Assembly: GCF_000473265.1 (NCBI RefSeq)
Contig: NZ_KI421511.1
Location: 7,785,314-7,849,313, forward strand
Length of the DNA stretch: 64,000 nucleotides
Origin: Amycolatopsis thermoflava N1165
GTDB lineage: Bacteria > Actinomycetota > Actinomycetes > Mycobacteriales > Pseudonocardiaceae
Reading direction: 5' to 3'
The notes beneath the pieces are model-generated. The model was not told the DNA's origin and did no database searches. It saw nothing but the letters and a program-made list of their open reading frames with translations. Numbering within the stretch: the first letter of the stretch is position 1; the number at the start of each line of letters is the position of its first letter. Position numbers and translations under genes: made by a program. Below are positions 26,039 through 35,872 of the stretch, piece after piece.

Positions 26039-27217
26039 ATGTCCGTGGCACCCGCCAACCGGCGGTACCGCGTCTGGTACCGGCCGATGACCGCGCGGAA
26101 CCGCGACGAGGAGCACCGCGCGGCGACGCCGCTGGAATTGTTGTTCGACCTGTGTTTCGTCGTCGCGGTCGGCCAGGCCGCGGCGGAACTGCACCACGCG
26201 TTGTCGGAGAACCACGTCGGCCACGGTGTGCTGAGCTTCCTGCTCGTGTTCTTCGCGATCTGGTGGGGCTGGGTCAACTTCACCTGGTTCGCCTCCGCGT
26301 TCGACACCGACGACGGCCCCTACCGGTTGCTGACGTTCGTGCAGATCGCCGGCGCGCTGGTCGTCGCTGCCGGCGTGAGCAGGGCGTTCTCCGACGACTT
26401 CACGGTCATCGTGATCGGGTACGTGCTGATGCGGCTGGCGATGGTCGCGCAGTGGCTGCGGGCCGCCCGCAGCGCGCCCGAATGCCGGCCGACGGCGCTG
26501 CGGTACGCGCTGGGCATCACGATCGTGCAGGCAGGCTGGATCGCGCGGCTCGCGGTGCCCGAATCGTGGTTCCTACCCAGTTTCCTGGTGCTCGCCGCGG
26601 CCGAGATGCTCGTGCCGGTCTGGGCCGAGCGCCGCACGCCGACCAAGTGGCACCGCCACCACATCGCCGAACGGTACGGCCTGTTCACGCTGATCGTGCT
26701 CGGCGAAACGATCTTCGGCGCGACGAACGCGGTTCGCGAGGCCATCGACACCGGTCACGACGTGCTGAACCTGGTGTTCCTCGCGCTGGCCGGGCTGGTC
26801 CTGGTGTTCGGCATGTGGTGGCTGTACTTCGATCAGCCCGGCCACCAGCGGCTCGCCCAGTTCAAGTACGGCTACGCCTGGGGCTACGGCCACTACCTGA
26901 TCTTCACGTCGGCGGCCGCGGTCGGCGTCGGCATCGAGGTCGCGCTGGACCACGAAACCCACACCGGGCACGCGCCCGAGCTGGTCGCCGCGTTCGCCAC
27001 GACCGTGCCCGTGGCGGTGTTCCTGGTCAGCGTGTGGCTGCTGCACGTCGGACCGCGCAACGAGTGCCGCCCGATCGCGATCGGCTTCCCGCTGGCCGCG
27101 GTGCTGGCGCTGGCGGTGTCGTTCACGCCGGTGCCGGTGTACCTGACCGCGCTGGTCGTCGCGGCGCTGGTAGCCACCATGGTGATCGCCAGCCACGGCG
27201 AACCGGTCAGCGACTGA
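26039..27217 (+). CDS. ltrA: low temperature requirement protein A family membrane protein
   Basis: A 392-residue integral membrane protein. RNRDEEHRAATPLELLFDLCFVVAVGQ opens the LtrA domain, which contains FFAIWWGWVNFTWFASAFDTDD, then HIAERYGLFTLIVLGE and WWLYFD, the usual conserved blocks. About ten to eleven helices are predicted. The family is named after a Listeria mutant unable to grow in the cold; the biochemical role is not established. The ATG at 26039 has GAGG just upstream. The 3' end overlaps the convergent Sir2 gene by 11 bases. Confidence 0.9.
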   Translation: MSVAPANRRYRVWYRPMTARNRDEEHRAATPLELLFDLCFVVAVGQAAAELHHALSENHVGHGVLSFLLVFFAIWWGWVNFTWFASAFDTDDGPYRLLTFVQIAGALVVAAGVSRAFSDDFTVIVIGYVLMRLAMVAQWLRAARSAPECRPTALRYALGITIVQAGWIARLAVPESWFLPSFLVLAAAEMLVPVWAERRTPTKWHRHHIAERYGLFTLIVLGETIFGATNAVREAIDTGHDVLNLVFLALAGLVLVFGMWWLYFDQPGHQRLAQFKYGYAWGYGHYLIFTSAAAVGVGIEVALDHETHTGHAPELVAAFATTVPVAVFLVSVWLLHVGPRNECRPIAIGFPLAAVLALAVSFTPVPVYLTALVVAALVATMVIASHGEPVSD

Positions 27218-27962
27218 CCATCTTCGGCAGCACCTCGCCCAGCGGCTCGCGCAACACGACGGTCGCCACCTCGTCGTAGGGCGTTTCGGAGGCGTTCGCG
27301 ATGATCACCGGCGCCCCGGCCGCCGCCGCGATGTCCACCAGGCCCGCGGCCGGGTGCACCGTCAGCGAGGTGCCCAGCGCCAGCATCAGGTCGCACGTCT
27401 CGGCGGCCTCGCGGGCGCGGTCCACCACCTCCGGGTCGAGCATCTGCCCGAAGGAGACCGTCGCGGACTTCAGGATCCCGCCGCAGATCTCGCACTCCGG
27501 GTCGGACTCCCCGGCCCGCACGCGGTCCAGTGTCTCGTGCATGTCGCGGCGGTCGTCGCAGGCCAGGCAGATCGTGTCGGCCATCGTGCCGTGCAGTTCG
27601 ACCACCCGGTCCGGCGAGTTCCCGGCCTTCTGGTGCAGCCCGTCGATGTTCTGCGTGAGGATCGCCGACAGCCTGCCCTGCCGTTCCAGGTCGACCAGGG
27701 CCAGGTGCGCCGCGTTCGGCCGCGCCCACCAGCCGGGGTGGTCGAGCCTGGCCTGCCATGACTGCTCGCGCACCTCGCGGCTGGCGACGTAGTCGTCGAT
27801 GTGCGACAGCTTCTCGGCGTCCGGGTTCTTCGTCCACACCCCCTGTGGGCCCCGGAAGTCCGGGATGCCCGAATCGGTGGAGACACCGGCGCCGGTGAGC
27901 GCGACGATCCGCGAAGCGCCGTCCACGAGCCGTCGCGCGCGATCGAGTTCCGGGGCAGTCAT
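27207..27962 (-). CDS. Sir2-family NAD-dependent protein deacylase
   Basis: A 251-residue sirtuin that removes acyl groups from lysines while consuming NAD. It has GAGVSTDSGIPDFRG (NAD site), TQNIDGLHQKAG, the catalytic His in VELHGTM, and four Zn-binding cysteines in CLAC and CEIC. GTSLTVHPAAGLV follows. Start choice is ATG 27962; a GTG at 27998 would add 12 residues outside the domain. It overlaps the end of ltrA and stands as a single-gene unit. Because acetyl-CoA synthetases are common sirtuin targets in bacteria, a metabolic role is likely. Confidence 0.93.
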   Translation of the reverse strand: MTAPELDRARRLVDGASRIVALTGAGVSTDSGIPDFRGPQGVWTKNPDAEKLSHIDDYVASREVREQSWQARLDHPGWWARPNAAHLALVDLERQGRLSAILTQNIDGLHQKAGNSPDRVVELHGTMADTICLACDDRRDMHETLDRVRAGESDPECEICGGILKSATVSFGQMLDPEVVDRAREAAETCDLMLALGTSLTVHPAAGLVDIAAAAGAPVIIANASETPYDEVATVVLREPLGEVLPKMVSR

Positions 27963-27999
27963 GCCCCCATCGTGCCGCCCCGGAACCGCGATCACCACA

Positions 28000-29223
28000 T
28001 CACTTCAGCGCGCTGCCCTGCTGCCACTGCTCCCACGACAGCGCCCAGTCGCCGTAGAGGTCCCACACCGGCAGCTGCTGCCCGCCGGAGTTGGTCACCT
28101 CGACCACGTCACCCAGCCCCAGGTTGTGGAAGAACCACTCGGCGTTCTCGGCGTTGAGGTTGATGCAGCCGTGCGACACGTTCGAGCTCCCCTGCGCGCC
28201 CACGCTGTTCGGGTTCTCGTGGACGAACTCGCCGTCGTTGGAGATGCGCTCGGTCCACTTCTCCTCGGACCGGTACCACTTCGGATCGCCCTGGCAGACG
28301 CCGTAGGTGCAGGAGTCCATCGTGTAGCTCTCGGCCTTGAACGAAATCACGTGCGCGCCGAGGTGCGTCGGGGTGGCGTCCTTGCCCATCGAAATCGGCA
28401 TGGTCTTCACCACCTGGCCGTTGTGGAAGATCTGCATCTGCTCGGTGTTGCCGTCGGCTTTCGCGATCCAGGAATCGTGCACGTGGTAAGTCTCCGTGCG
28501 GTCCTCCGCGCCGTAGACGCCGTTGCCGAAATCGACACCGTAGATCTTCGCGGAAACGGTCAGCGTCGTGCCCGGCTGCCAGTACTCCTTCGGCCGGTAA
28601 TGCACGTTCTTGTCGTCGATCCAGTACCAGCTGCCCTCCTGCGGCGGATTCGACACCACCGACAGCTGCTTTTCCACGTCCGCCTTGTTCTTCACCGGGT
28701 AGCTGAACTGGAAGACGACCGGCTGCCCGACGCCGACGCCGGTCTGGGCCACCGAAGCCGGCGCGGGGATCATGTTCGGGTTCGCCTGCTTCGACGGCGA
28801 CACCGTGGTCACCTGGCCCTGCTGCTCGACGGTCTTGCCGCTGCGGTCCGCGCCGTGCGCGTCGATCGTGTAGGTGCTGCCGTACCCGAGCGGTTCCGAC
28901 GAGGTCCAGGTGGTCTTGTCCGCCGAGAACTCGCCCTTCACGGTGGTGTGCTTCGCGGTGTTCTGGACGGTCACGTCCGTGAGCGTGCCGTTCGCCGCCT
29001 TCACCACGATCGGCGTGACCGGGCTGATGTTCTTCCCGTTCGCGGGTTCGATGGAAACGGAGACCGCGGCCCCCTGGCTCGACGTGCCGGGCGCAGCCGT
29101 GCCGCCGTTGTTCGTATTGCCCGAATTGCCGGAACTGCATGCCGACAAAAAGAGCGCCACCGCGAGCAGTCCAGCCGCGATCGGCGCGCTGCGGGCGAAA
29201 AGTAAAGTCTTCTTGACTGTCAT
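28000..29223 (-). CDS. L,D-transpeptidase lipoprotein
   Basis: A 407-residue cell-wall enzyme. The signal peptide ends with FLSAC, a lipobox near residue 29, then a Ser/Gly/Asn-rich linker. Two Ig-like domains follow (about 50-150 and 150-260, the second with YRPKEYWQPGTTLTVSAKIYG). Last is the YkuD catalytic domain with HVISFKAESYTMDS and SHGCINLN holding the active-site Cys. This is the layout of mycobacterial LdtMt2, which makes 3-3 crosslinks in peptidoglycan. The ATG at 29223 is the clear start. Bases 29224-29319 upstream hold nothing I recognise. Confidence 0.95.
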   Translation of the reverse strand: MTVKKTLLFARSAPIAAGLLAVALFLSACSSGNSGNTNNGGTAAPGTSSQGAAVSVSIEPANGKNISPVTPIVVKAANGTLTDVTVQNTAKHTTVKGEFSADKTTWTSSEPLGYGSTYTIDAHGADRSGKTVEQQGQVTTVSPSKQANPNMIPAPASVAQTGVGVGQPVVFQFSYPVKNKADVEKQLSVVSNPPQEGSWYWIDDKNVHYRPKEYWQPGTTLTVSAKIYGVDFGNGVYGAEDRTETYHVHDSWIAKADGNTEQMQIFHNGQVVKTMPISMGKDATPTHLGAHVISFKAESYTMDSCTYGVCQGDPKWYRSEEKWTERISNDGEFVHENPNSVGAQGSSNVSHGCINLNAENAEWFFHNLGLGDVVEVTNSGGQQLPVWDLYGDWALSWEQWQQGSALK

Positions 29224-29319
29224 GTGGTCTCTTTTTGGGAAATAGTGGGTGAGAAAGCAAAACTACCGCGCCCGGATAGACGTGCCCTCACCCGGTTTGT
29301 TGTCCCGGAGTGGCCCGCG

Positions 29320-30189
29320 TCACGCGATCTTGACCCCGGGGCCGCCGTAGAGGCCGGGCCCGTCGATCACGAGGCCGTCCAGGTATATCCGCGCGGCCTC
29401 GAACGCCAGGTCGGTCAGCTCCTCGGTGCGGCTGAAGTCCAGCGGGCTCAGCCGCACCGGACGCGGCCCGGGCAGGTAGACCACCGGTACCTCCGCCGCC
29501 GCGATCGGCGCCTCCAGCACGGCCTGGTTCCGCATGCTCACCATCGCCGTGTACATCAGCACCTCGGCGAACGTCTGCGGCGGCGACGGGATCTGGCCGG
29601 GGAAGGCGCAGTCCAGCACGACGAGCGACCGCGCGCCGAGCACCAGCGCCTGCCGCATCGGCACGTTCGCCACCAGGCCGCCGTCGTAGAGCAGCCGCCC
29701 GTCGTGCTCGACCGGCGGGTAGATGCCCGGGATCGCCGCGCTCGCCAGCAGGGGCGGCCGCAGGTCGCCGGAGGTGAACAGGCGCGCCTCCGCGGTGTCC
29801 ACGTCGGTCGCGACGACGCCCAGTGGCAGCGCGAGGTCCTCGAACGTGGTGCCCGGCCCGAGGTGGTCGTCGACGATCGTGGCCAGCCCGATGTTCGGGA
29901 AGAGGTGGGTCTTGCTGTGCCGCAGGGTGCGGACCTGGCTGAGGACCCCGCCCGGGAACGCCTCGTGGCGGGTCATGTGGGTCCACGTCTTACGCAGCCG
30001 TTCGCCGGCGTCGTCCGGGTCCAGGGCGAGCACGGCGCCGTTGAGCGACCCCACCGACGTGCCGACGACCAGGTCGGGCCGGATCCCGGCCTCGGTGAGG
30101 GCACGCAGCATGCCGACCTGCATCGCACCCAGGCTGCCACCCCCGCCGAGCACGAACCCGACCGGGCGGGGCAGGTCGACCTCGGGCAT
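29320..30189 (-). CDS. patatin-like phospholipase
   Basis: A 289-residue patatin-type acyl hydrolase. It has the oxyanion loop GGGGSLGAM, the nucleophile elbow GTSVG with Ser near residue 45, and the catalytic Asp in YDGGLVANVP, forming the Ser-Asp dyad. The length is normal. GGAGG lies about eight bases before the ATG at 30189; an upstream ATG at 30261 would add 24 unrelated residues. There is no signal peptide. It is probably a lipid acyl hydrolase in the cytoplasm or at the membrane. It is divergent from the acyl-CoA dehydrogenase gene with 153 bases between them, which hints at lipid metabolism on both sides. Confidence 0.9.
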   Translation of the reverse strand: MPEVDLPRPVGFVLGGGGSLGAMQVGMLRALTEAGIRPDLVVGTSVGSLNGAVLALDPDDAGERLRKTWTHMTRHEAFPGGVLSQVRTLRHSKTHLFPNIGLATIVDDHLGPGTTFEDLALPLGVVATDVDTAEARLFTSGDLRPPLLASAAIPGIYPPVEHDGRLLYDGGLVANVPMRQALVLGARSLVVLDCAFPGQIPSPPQTFAEVLMYTAMVSMRNQAVLEAPIAAAEVPVVYLPGPRPVRLSPLDFSRTEELTDLAFEAARIYLDGLVIDGPGLYGGPGVKIA

Positions 30190-30342
30190 CGGACCACCTC
30201 CACTCGCATGGTGCTCCGCGTCCCCGCGCGCCGCCATCGGACGCGCGGTGGCATTCACCACCCCGGTCTAGGGGCTTCCGTTCGCACTACCGGTGAGTAA
30301 CACTGGTCACAATGTCTTGACGGCGCACCGAGGAGGTGTTCG

Positions 30343-32268
30343 GTGGTTGATCAGCCGAAGGTGACGGAGAAGGAAGCCCGCGCGGTCGCCGAGGAGGCCC
30401 GGGAGAGCGGCTGGCGCAAGCCGTCGTTCGCGAAGGAGCTCTACCTCGGGCGGTTCCGGCTCGACCTCGTCCACCCCCACCCCCGTGCCGAACCCGCGGC
30501 CGCGAAGAAGGCCGAGCAGTTCCTCACCCGCCTGCGCGAGTACGCCGAGACCCTCGACGGCACCGTCATCGAGCGGGAGGCGCGCATCCCGGACGAGTAC
30601 GTCAAGGGCCTGGCCGAGCTGGGCTGCTTCGGCATCAAGATCCCGGAGGAGTACGGCGGCCTCGGGCTGTCCCAGGTCGCCTACAACCGCGCCCTGGCGT
30701 TGCTCGGCTCGGTGCACCCGACGCTGGGCGTGCTGCTGTCCGCGCACCAGTCGATCGGCGTGCCGGAACCGCTCAAGCTGGCAGGCACGCCCGAGCAGAA
30801 GGCGAAGTTCCTGCCGCGCTGCGCGAAGGGCGCGGTCACCGCCTTCCTGCTCACCGAGCCCGACGTGGGATCCGACCCGGCGCGCCTGGCGACCACCGCG
30901 ACCCCGACCGAGGACGGCGGGTACCTCCTCGACGGCGTCAAGTTGTGGACCACCAACGGGGTGGTCGCCGAACTGGTCGTCGTGATGGCGCGGGTGCCGC
31001 GCAGCGAGGGGCACCGCGGTGGGATCACCGCGTTCATCGTCGAGATGGACTCGCCAGGCATCACGGTGGAGCGGCGCAACGCGTTCATGGGCCTGCGCGG
31101 GATCGAGAACGGCGTCACCCGCTTCCACCAGGTGCGGGTGCCCGCGGACGCGGTCGTCGGTGGCGAGGGCAAGGGGCTCAAGATCGCGCTGGCGACGCTG
31201 AACACCGGGCGGCTGTCGATCCCGTCGATGTGCGCCGGCGCGGGCAAGTGGTGTCTCAAGATCGCCCGCGAGTGGGCGGCGGCCCGTGTGCAGTGGGGCA
31301 AGCCGATCGCCGGGCACGCGGCCGTGGCGAACAAGATCTCCTTCATCGCCGCGACCACGTACGCGCTGGAGAGCGTGCAGGAGCTGTCCGGCCACATGAG
31401 CGACGAGGGCCGCAACGACATCCGCATCGAGGCGGCGCTCGCCAAGCTGTACGCCAGCGAGATGTCCTGCAAGATCGCCGACGAGCTGATGCAGATCCGC
31501 GGCGGCCGCGGCTACGAGACCGCCCAGTCGCTCGCCGCACGCGGGGAACGGGCGGTCGGCGTCGAACAGCTGGTGCGCGACCTGCGGATCAACCGCATCT
31601 TCGAGGGCTCGACGGAGATCATGCACCTGCTCATCGCACGCGAGGCGGTGGACGCGCACCTGGCGGCGGCCGGGGCGCTCGCCGACCTGGAGGCCGACCT
31701 GCCCGCGAAGGCGAAAGCGGCGGCCAAGGCCAGTGGCTTCTACGCGAAGTGGCTGCCGCAGCTGGTCACCGGCCGCGGTCAGGTGCCCACGTCGTTCGCC
31801 GAGTTCGGGCAGCTCGCGCCCCACCTGCGTTACGTCGAGCGCACCGCCCGCAAGCTGGCGCGCTCGACGTTCTACGGGATGGCGCGCTGGCAGGCCGGGC
31901 TGGAGAAGCGGCAGGGGTTCCTCGGCCGGATCGTCGACATCGGCGCCGAGTTGTTCGCGATGTCCGCGGCGTGCGTGCGGGCGGAGATGCAACGCGAGGA
32001 CGACGTCCGGGAGGGCGAGGCCGCCTACGAGCTGGCCGACGTGTTCTGCCGCCAGGCGCGGGTGCGGATCGAGACGTTGTTCGAGGGCCTGTGGCGCAAC
32101 ACCGACGACGTGGACCGCCGCCTCACCGACCGGGTCATGGACGGCGCCTTCACCTGGCTGGAGGAGGGCGTCCTGGACCCGAGCGAGGGCACCGGGCCGT
32201 GGATCGCGGACTGGCGGGCGGGCGCGTCCACCGCGGAGGACGTCGCGCGGCGGTACACGGCGGGCTGA
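30343..32268 (+). CDS. acyl-CoA dehydrogenase, long FadE10/VLCAD-like form
   Basis: A 641-residue flavoenzyme that makes the first double bond in fatty-acyl-CoA. The N-terminal 60 residues are an extra lead. The acyl-CoA dehydrogenase core follows with FLLTEPDVGSDPARL (FAD site), FMGLRGIENG, and MQIRGGRGYETAQSLA with RINRIFEGSTEIM near the catalytic region. About 180 extra C-terminal residues resemble the membrane-associated part of VLCAD/ACAD9. GAGGAGG precedes the GTG at 30343. Its closest M. tuberculosis counterpart by length and layout would be FadE10; that is from memory of the family. Confidence 0.92.
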   Translation: MVDQPKVTEKEARAVAEEARESGWRKPSFAKELYLGRFRLDLVHPHPRAEPAAAKKAEQFLTRLREYAETLDGTVIEREARIPDEYVKGLAELGCFGIKIPEEYGGLGLSQVAYNRALALLGSVHPTLGVLLSAHQSIGVPEPLKLAGTPEQKAKFLPRCAKGAVTAFLLTEPDVGSDPARLATTATPTEDGGYLLDGVKLWTTNGVVAELVVVMARVPRSEGHRGGITAFIVEMDSPGITVERRNAFMGLRGIENGVTRFHQVRVPADAVVGGEGKGLKIALATLNTGRLSIPSMCAGAGKWCLKIAREWAAARVQWGKPIAGHAAVANKISFIAATTYALESVQELSGHMSDEGRNDIRIEAALAKLYASEMSCKIADELMQIRGGRGYETAQSLAARGERAVGVEQLVRDLRINRIFEGSTEIMHLLIAREAVDAHLAAAGALADLEADLPAKAKAAAKASGFYAKWLPQLVTGRGQVPTSFAEFGQLAPHLRYVERTARKLARSTFYGMARWQAGLEKRQGFLGRIVDIGAELFAMSAACVRAEMQREDDVREGEAAYELADVFCRQARVRIETLFEGLWRNTDDVDRRLTDRVMDGAFTWLEEGVLDPSEGTGPWIADWRAGASTAEDVARRYTAG

Positions 32269-32287
32269 GCCGTGGTACTACTCGGCG

Positions 32288-32995
32288 GTGGCCTTCGTCG
32301 AGCTGAGCACGGACACTGTGGACGGTGCGATCGCGGCGGACCGGCTCGGCGCGGACCGCGTCGAGCTGTGCGCCGCGGGCGCGCTGGGCGGGCTGACCCC
32401 CGGGCCGGGACTGCTCGCGGCCACCCTGGCGCGCTGCACGCGCGCCGGGGTGCACGTGCTGATCCGGCCGCGGGACGGCGGGTTCCGCTACGCGCCTGCC
32501 GAGGTGGACGCGATGCTCGCCGACGTCCGGCACGCGGTCGCGGCCGGAGCGGCGGGCGTCGTGGTCGGGGCGCTGACCGCGGCCGGCGAGGTCGACCGGG
32601 TCGTGGTGGGTGAGCTGGTGGCCGCCGCCGGTGGCCGCGAGGTGACGTTCCACCGGGCGATCGACGTGTGCGCGGATCCGCTGGCGGCGCTGGAGGTGCT
32701 GGCCGAGCTGGGCGTGCGGCGCGTGCTCAGCTCCGGCCAGGCGGCGACCGCCGTCGAGGGGGCGCCGCTGCTGGCGCGGATGACGGAGCTGGCAGGCGAG
32801 CGGGTGACGGTGATGGCGTGCGGCGGGATCCGGCCGCACAACGTGCGTCAGGTGCTGGAGACCACCGGCGTGCGGCACGTGCACGCCGCGCCCCGGCGCC
32901 CGGCCGAACAAGTGCCGGCGACGGCCGTGGACTTCGGCGTGCACCAGACCCTCGACGTCCACGCGGCGGAAGAGCTGATCGCCGCCGCCCGCTGA
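32288..32995 (+). CDS. cutC: CutC-family copper homeostasis protein
   Basis: A 235-residue TIM-barrel protein. The family segments are GADRVELCAAGALGGLTPGPGLL near the start, VLIRPRDGGF, EVTFHRAIDVCADPLAAL, RVLSSGQAATAVEG and VMACGGIRPHNV. The E. coli protein was linked to copper tolerance, but the true role of the family is unsettled. The GTG at 32288 starts 19 bases after the acyl-CoA dehydrogenase stop, so the two may be co-transcribed; no clear ribosome site is seen. A strong hairpin follows the stop. Confidence 0.88.
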   Translation: MAFVELSTDTVDGAIAADRLGADRVELCAAGALGGLTPGPGLLAATLARCTRAGVHVLIRPRDGGFRYAPAEVDAMLADVRHAVAAGAAGVVVGALTAAGEVDRVVVGELVAAAGGREVTFHRAIDVCADPLAALEVLAELGVRRVLSSGQAATAVEGAPLLARMTELAGERVTVMACGGIRPHNVRQVLETTGVRHVHAAPRRPAEQVPATAVDFGVHQTLDVHAAEELIAAAR

Positions 32996-33000
32996 ACGCA

Positions 33001-33040
33001 CACGAGCGCAGAACTCGCTGTGGTGAGTTCTGCGCTCGTG
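33001..33040. terminator. bidirectional hairpin terminator
   Basis: CACGAGCGCAGAACTC (33001-33016) pairs perfectly with 33025-33040 across an 8-base loop. It lies between the convergent cutC and DedA genes, six bases after the cutC stop. There is no T run on either side. Confidence 0.7.
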
Positions 33041-33059
33041 GATGTTCCCGCGCGGGGGG

Positions 33060-33716
33060 TCACTCGGCCTTGCTGGGCTCCGCGGTGCGCTCGTCGAGCT
33101 TGCCCATCGCCTTCTTCTTCTTCCACCGCAGCAGGAAGAAGAGCCCGACGGCGACCAGCACGCCGACCACGATCAGGCCGCCGGTGTTCAGCACGCCCTC
33201 GATGCGCTTGGCCGCCTCGCCCATCGCGGCGCCCAGGCTGATGTGCAGCAGCGACCAGCTGATCGCGCCCGCGGCCGCCGCGGGCAGGAACTTCCGGAAC
33301 TCCAGTCCCGACGTCCCCGCCGCGGCCGGCGTCAGCGTCCGGATCACCGGCAGGAACCGGGCGAAGAACACTGCCCACGCGCCCCTGCGGTGCAGCACGT
33401 CGGTCGCCTTGTCCCAGGCGTCCGTGCCGTACTTCTGGATCAGCTTGGTCTCGCGCAGCCGTGGCCCGAACTTCCGCCCGATCGCGTAGCCGAGCGAGTC
33501 GCCGAGGATGGCGCACACCGCCACCACCGCCCACAGGATCAGGAACCGCGGCGCGGTGTTGGCGGTGGTCGCGGCGACCAGCAGTCCCGACTCGCCGGGG
33601 GCGATGAAGCCGAGCCCGATGGTGCACTCGGCGAACACGAGTGCGCCGGTCGCGCCGACCAACGCCGGCTGCGGCAGTGCCTGCAGCCATTCCAGGATGT
33701 CGGTTACCAGCGCCAC
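33060..33716 (-). CDS. DedA-family membrane protein
   Basis: A 218-residue integral membrane protein of the SNARE-associated/DedA family, now viewed as lipid scramblases or flippases. It has GFIAPGESGLLVAA near the start, GDSLGYAIGRKFG and FARFLPVIRTLTPAAAG, the family signatures, followed by two C-terminal helices and a KKKK tail. The GTG start at 33716 is used. It is convergent with cutC and separated by a hairpin. A recycling role for undecaprenyl phosphate or phospholipid is inference. Confidence 0.92.
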   Translation of the reverse strand: MALVTDILEWLQALPQPALVGATGALVFAECTIGLGFIAPGESGLLVAATTANTAPRFLILWAVVAVCAILGDSLGYAIGRKFGPRLRETKLIQKYGTDAWDKATDVLHRRGAWAVFFARFLPVIRTLTPAAAGTSGLEFRKFLPAAAAGAISWSLLHISLGAAMGEAAKRIEGVLNTGGLIVVGVLVAVGLFFLLRWKKKKAMGKLDERTAEPSKAE

Positions 33717-33815
33717 GTGTGATCCCCTGTCCTTTTTGCCCCTGCTGACCCCTTCAAACTACCGTGCACGGTATCGGGCTCGCGGCGCACTTTCGTCAGG
33801 GAATTCCCCCGACTT

Positions 33816-34817
33816 TCAGCGCGTCAGGAGGCTGCTGGCTTCCTGGGCGGCGGGTCCGGCTTCGGCCAGGTGCGCCAGGTTGGCGGGCAGTTCCTCGCCG
33901 CGGTGGCGCTTGGTCTGGGCGTAGAGGCGGCCGGCGCGGTAGGAGGAGCGGACCAGCGGCCCGGCCATCACCCCGGCGAACCCGAGGGCCTCGGCGACCT
34001 TGGCGTGCTCGACGAACTCCTCCGGCTTGACCCAGCGGTCCACCGGGTGGTGCCGCACCGACGGGCGCAGGTACTGGGTGATGGTCAGGATTTCGCAGCC
34101 GGCGTCGACCAGGTCGCGCATCGCGGGCTCGACCTCCTCGGGGGTTTCCCCCATACCCAGGATCAGGTTCGACTTGGTGACCAGCCCGGCCTCGCGGGCG
34201 CGGGTGATGACCTCCAGCGACCGGGCGTAGCGGAAGCCGGGGCGGATGCGCTTGAAGATCCGCGGCACGGTCTCCACGTTGTGCGCCAGCACCTCCGGCG
34301 CGGAGCCGAACACCTCGGCCAGCTGCTCGGGGTCGGCGTTGAAGTCCGGGATCAGCAGCTCCACCCCGGTGCCCGGGTTGAGCGCGTGGATCTGGCGGAC
34401 GGTCTCGGCGTACAGCCACGCCCCGCCGTCGTCGAGGTCGTCGCGGGCGACCCCGGTGACCGTCGAGTAGCGCAGGCCCATTGCCTGCACGCTCTCCGCG
34501 ACCCGGCGCGGCTCCTCCCGGTCCAGCGCCGCCGGCTTGCCGGTGTCGATCTGGCAGAAGTCGCAGCGGCGGGTGCACTGGTCACCACCGATGAGGAAGG
34601 TCGCCTCGCGGTCCTCCCAGCACTCGTAGATGTTGGGACAGCCCGCCTCCTCACAGACCGTGTGCAGGCCCTCCCGCCGCACCAGGCCCTTGAGCTCGGT
34701 GAACTCCGGCCCCATCTTCGCGCGGGTCTTGATCCAGGACGGCTTCTTCTCGATCGGCGTTTCACTGTTGCGGACCTCGAGCCGCAGCAGCTTCCGACCT
34801 TCAGGCACAACAGTCAC
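33816..34817 (-). CDS. lipA: lipoyl synthase
   Basis: A 333-residue radical-SAM enzyme that inserts two sulfurs into octanoyl groups on E2 and H proteins. The auxiliary cluster ligands are in [12 protein letters not shown] (about residues 55-66), the radical-SAM triad is CTRRCDFC (about 81-88), and the third auxiliary-cluster Ser is in RSSYRAG near the C terminus. The GTG start at 34817 gives the family length. It works with lipB (38237-38980) and on the E2 protein encoded at 42146-43936. It is separated from lipB here by four genes. Confidence 0.97.
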   Translation of the reverse strand: MTVVPEGRKLLRLEVRNSETPIEKKPSWIKTRAKMGPEFTELKGLVRREGLHTVCEEAGCPNIYECWEDREATFLIGGDQCTRRCDFCQIDTGKPAALDREEPRRVAESVQAMGLRYSTVTGVARDDLDDGGAWLYAETVRQIHALNPGTGVELLIPDFNADPEQLAEVFGSAPEVLAHNVETVPRIFKRIRPGFRYARSLEVITRAREAGLVTKSNLILGMGETPEEVEPAMRDLVDAGCEILTITQYLRPSVRHHPVDRWVKPEEFVEHAKVAEALGFAGVMAGPLVRSSYRAGRLYAQTKRHRGEELPANLAHLAEAGPAAQEASSLLTR

Positions 34818-34853
34818 GCGCCCCAGCGTACGCCCCCGGACGGGGCGGATGAC

Positions 34854-35798
34854 CTACGCTGGGTCGGGGGTCACGCCGGTCAGCTTGGCCGTCAGGTCCC
34901 ACAGCTTGCGGCCGTTCTCGCGGTCCAGCGCGGCCCGCAGCGGCGGCACCACGGTGGGGTTGCCGCGGATGCCGCGCAACAGGCGCGGGCCGATGTAGTC
35001 GCCGCCGTTGACGTCCGGCGCGGTGGCCGCGATCAGGGACGGCAGTGCGCCGGTGCGGACACCCTGCGCGATGAGCAGATCGCCCAGGAAGGTCACGCCG
35101 CCGACGAGCTTGCGCACGACCGGGTGGCCCTGCGCGTTGGCCATGTTGGAGTTCAGGTTGGTGGCCGTGTAGCCGGGGTGGGCGGCCACGCTGATCACGT
35201 CGTCACCGGCGGCCCGCAGGCGGCGGTCCAGTTCCAGCGCGAAGATCTGGTTGGCGATCTTGGACTGGCTGTACGCTGCGGCCGGGTTGTAGCGCCGGTG
35301 CTCGAAGCCGGGGTCGTCGAAGTCGACGCGGCCGCCGGTGGCGGCGAGGCTGGACAACGTCACCACGCGGGCGTTGGTGCCGCGCCGCAGTGCGGGCATG
35401 AGCAGCCAGGTCAGTGCCGCGTGGCCCAGGTGGTTGGTGCCGAACTGCAGCTCGAAGCCGTCCTTGGTGCGCCCCTTCGGGGCGGCCATCAGGCCGGCGT
35501 TGTTGATCAGGACATCGAGTTTCCCGCCGGTGATCTCCTCGGCGCGGGCCGCCGCCGCGCGCACCGACGACAGGTCGGCGAGGTCCAGGGAGATCAGTTC
35601 GGGAGCGACCGCCGCGCCCGCCGAGACGGTGCGCAGCGCCTGCTCGCCGCGCTCCGGATTGCGGCAGGCGATCAGCACGCGCGCGCCCTTGGCGGCCAGC
35701 ACGAGGGAGGTTTGCAGACCGAGGCCGGAGTTCGCGCCGGTGACGAGCACCGTGCGGCCCGTCTGGTCGGGGATGTCGGCCTCGGTCCAGGTTTTCAT
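34854..35798 (-). CDS. SDR-family oxidoreductase (retinol-dehydrogenase-like)
   Basis: A 314-residue short-chain dehydrogenase of the large WWOX/RDH-like type. It has TGANSGLG at about residues 20-27, NNAGLM, the catalytic Ser in TLSSLAA and YSQSK as the YxxxK. HPGYTATNL follows. The C-terminal extension is typical of this group. The ATG at 35798 is the clear start though the ribosome site is weak. It is on the same strand as lipA, 36 bases upstream of it, and is probably unrelated to lipoate. The substrate is unknown. Confidence 0.9.
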   Translation of the reverse strand: MKTWTEADIPDQTGRTVLVTGANSGLGLQTSLVLAAKGARVLIACRNPERGEQALRTVSAGAAVAPELISLDLADLSSVRAAAARAEEITGGKLDVLINNAGLMAAPKGRTKDGFELQFGTNHLGHAALTWLLMPALRRGTNARVVTLSSLAATGGRVDFDDPGFEHRRYNPAAAYSQSKIANQIFALELDRRLRAAGDDVISVAAHPGYTATNLNSNMANAQGHPVVRKLVGGVTFLGDLLIAQGVRTGALPSLIAATAPDVNGGDYIGPRLLRGIRGNPTVVPPLRAALDRENGRKLWDLTAKLTGVTPDPA

Positions 35799-35872
35799 GT
35801 TCGCGATAGTAGAGCGACGCGGAGCGTCACCGTTGAGGGTGGCGGTGGGAGACGGGCGGGGCCTGGGGAAGA

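Noticed and set aside
33001-33040. A second interspersed hairpin element like the one after dnaE
   Set aside because: Its position between two convergent genes and ordinary length fit a bidirectional terminator.
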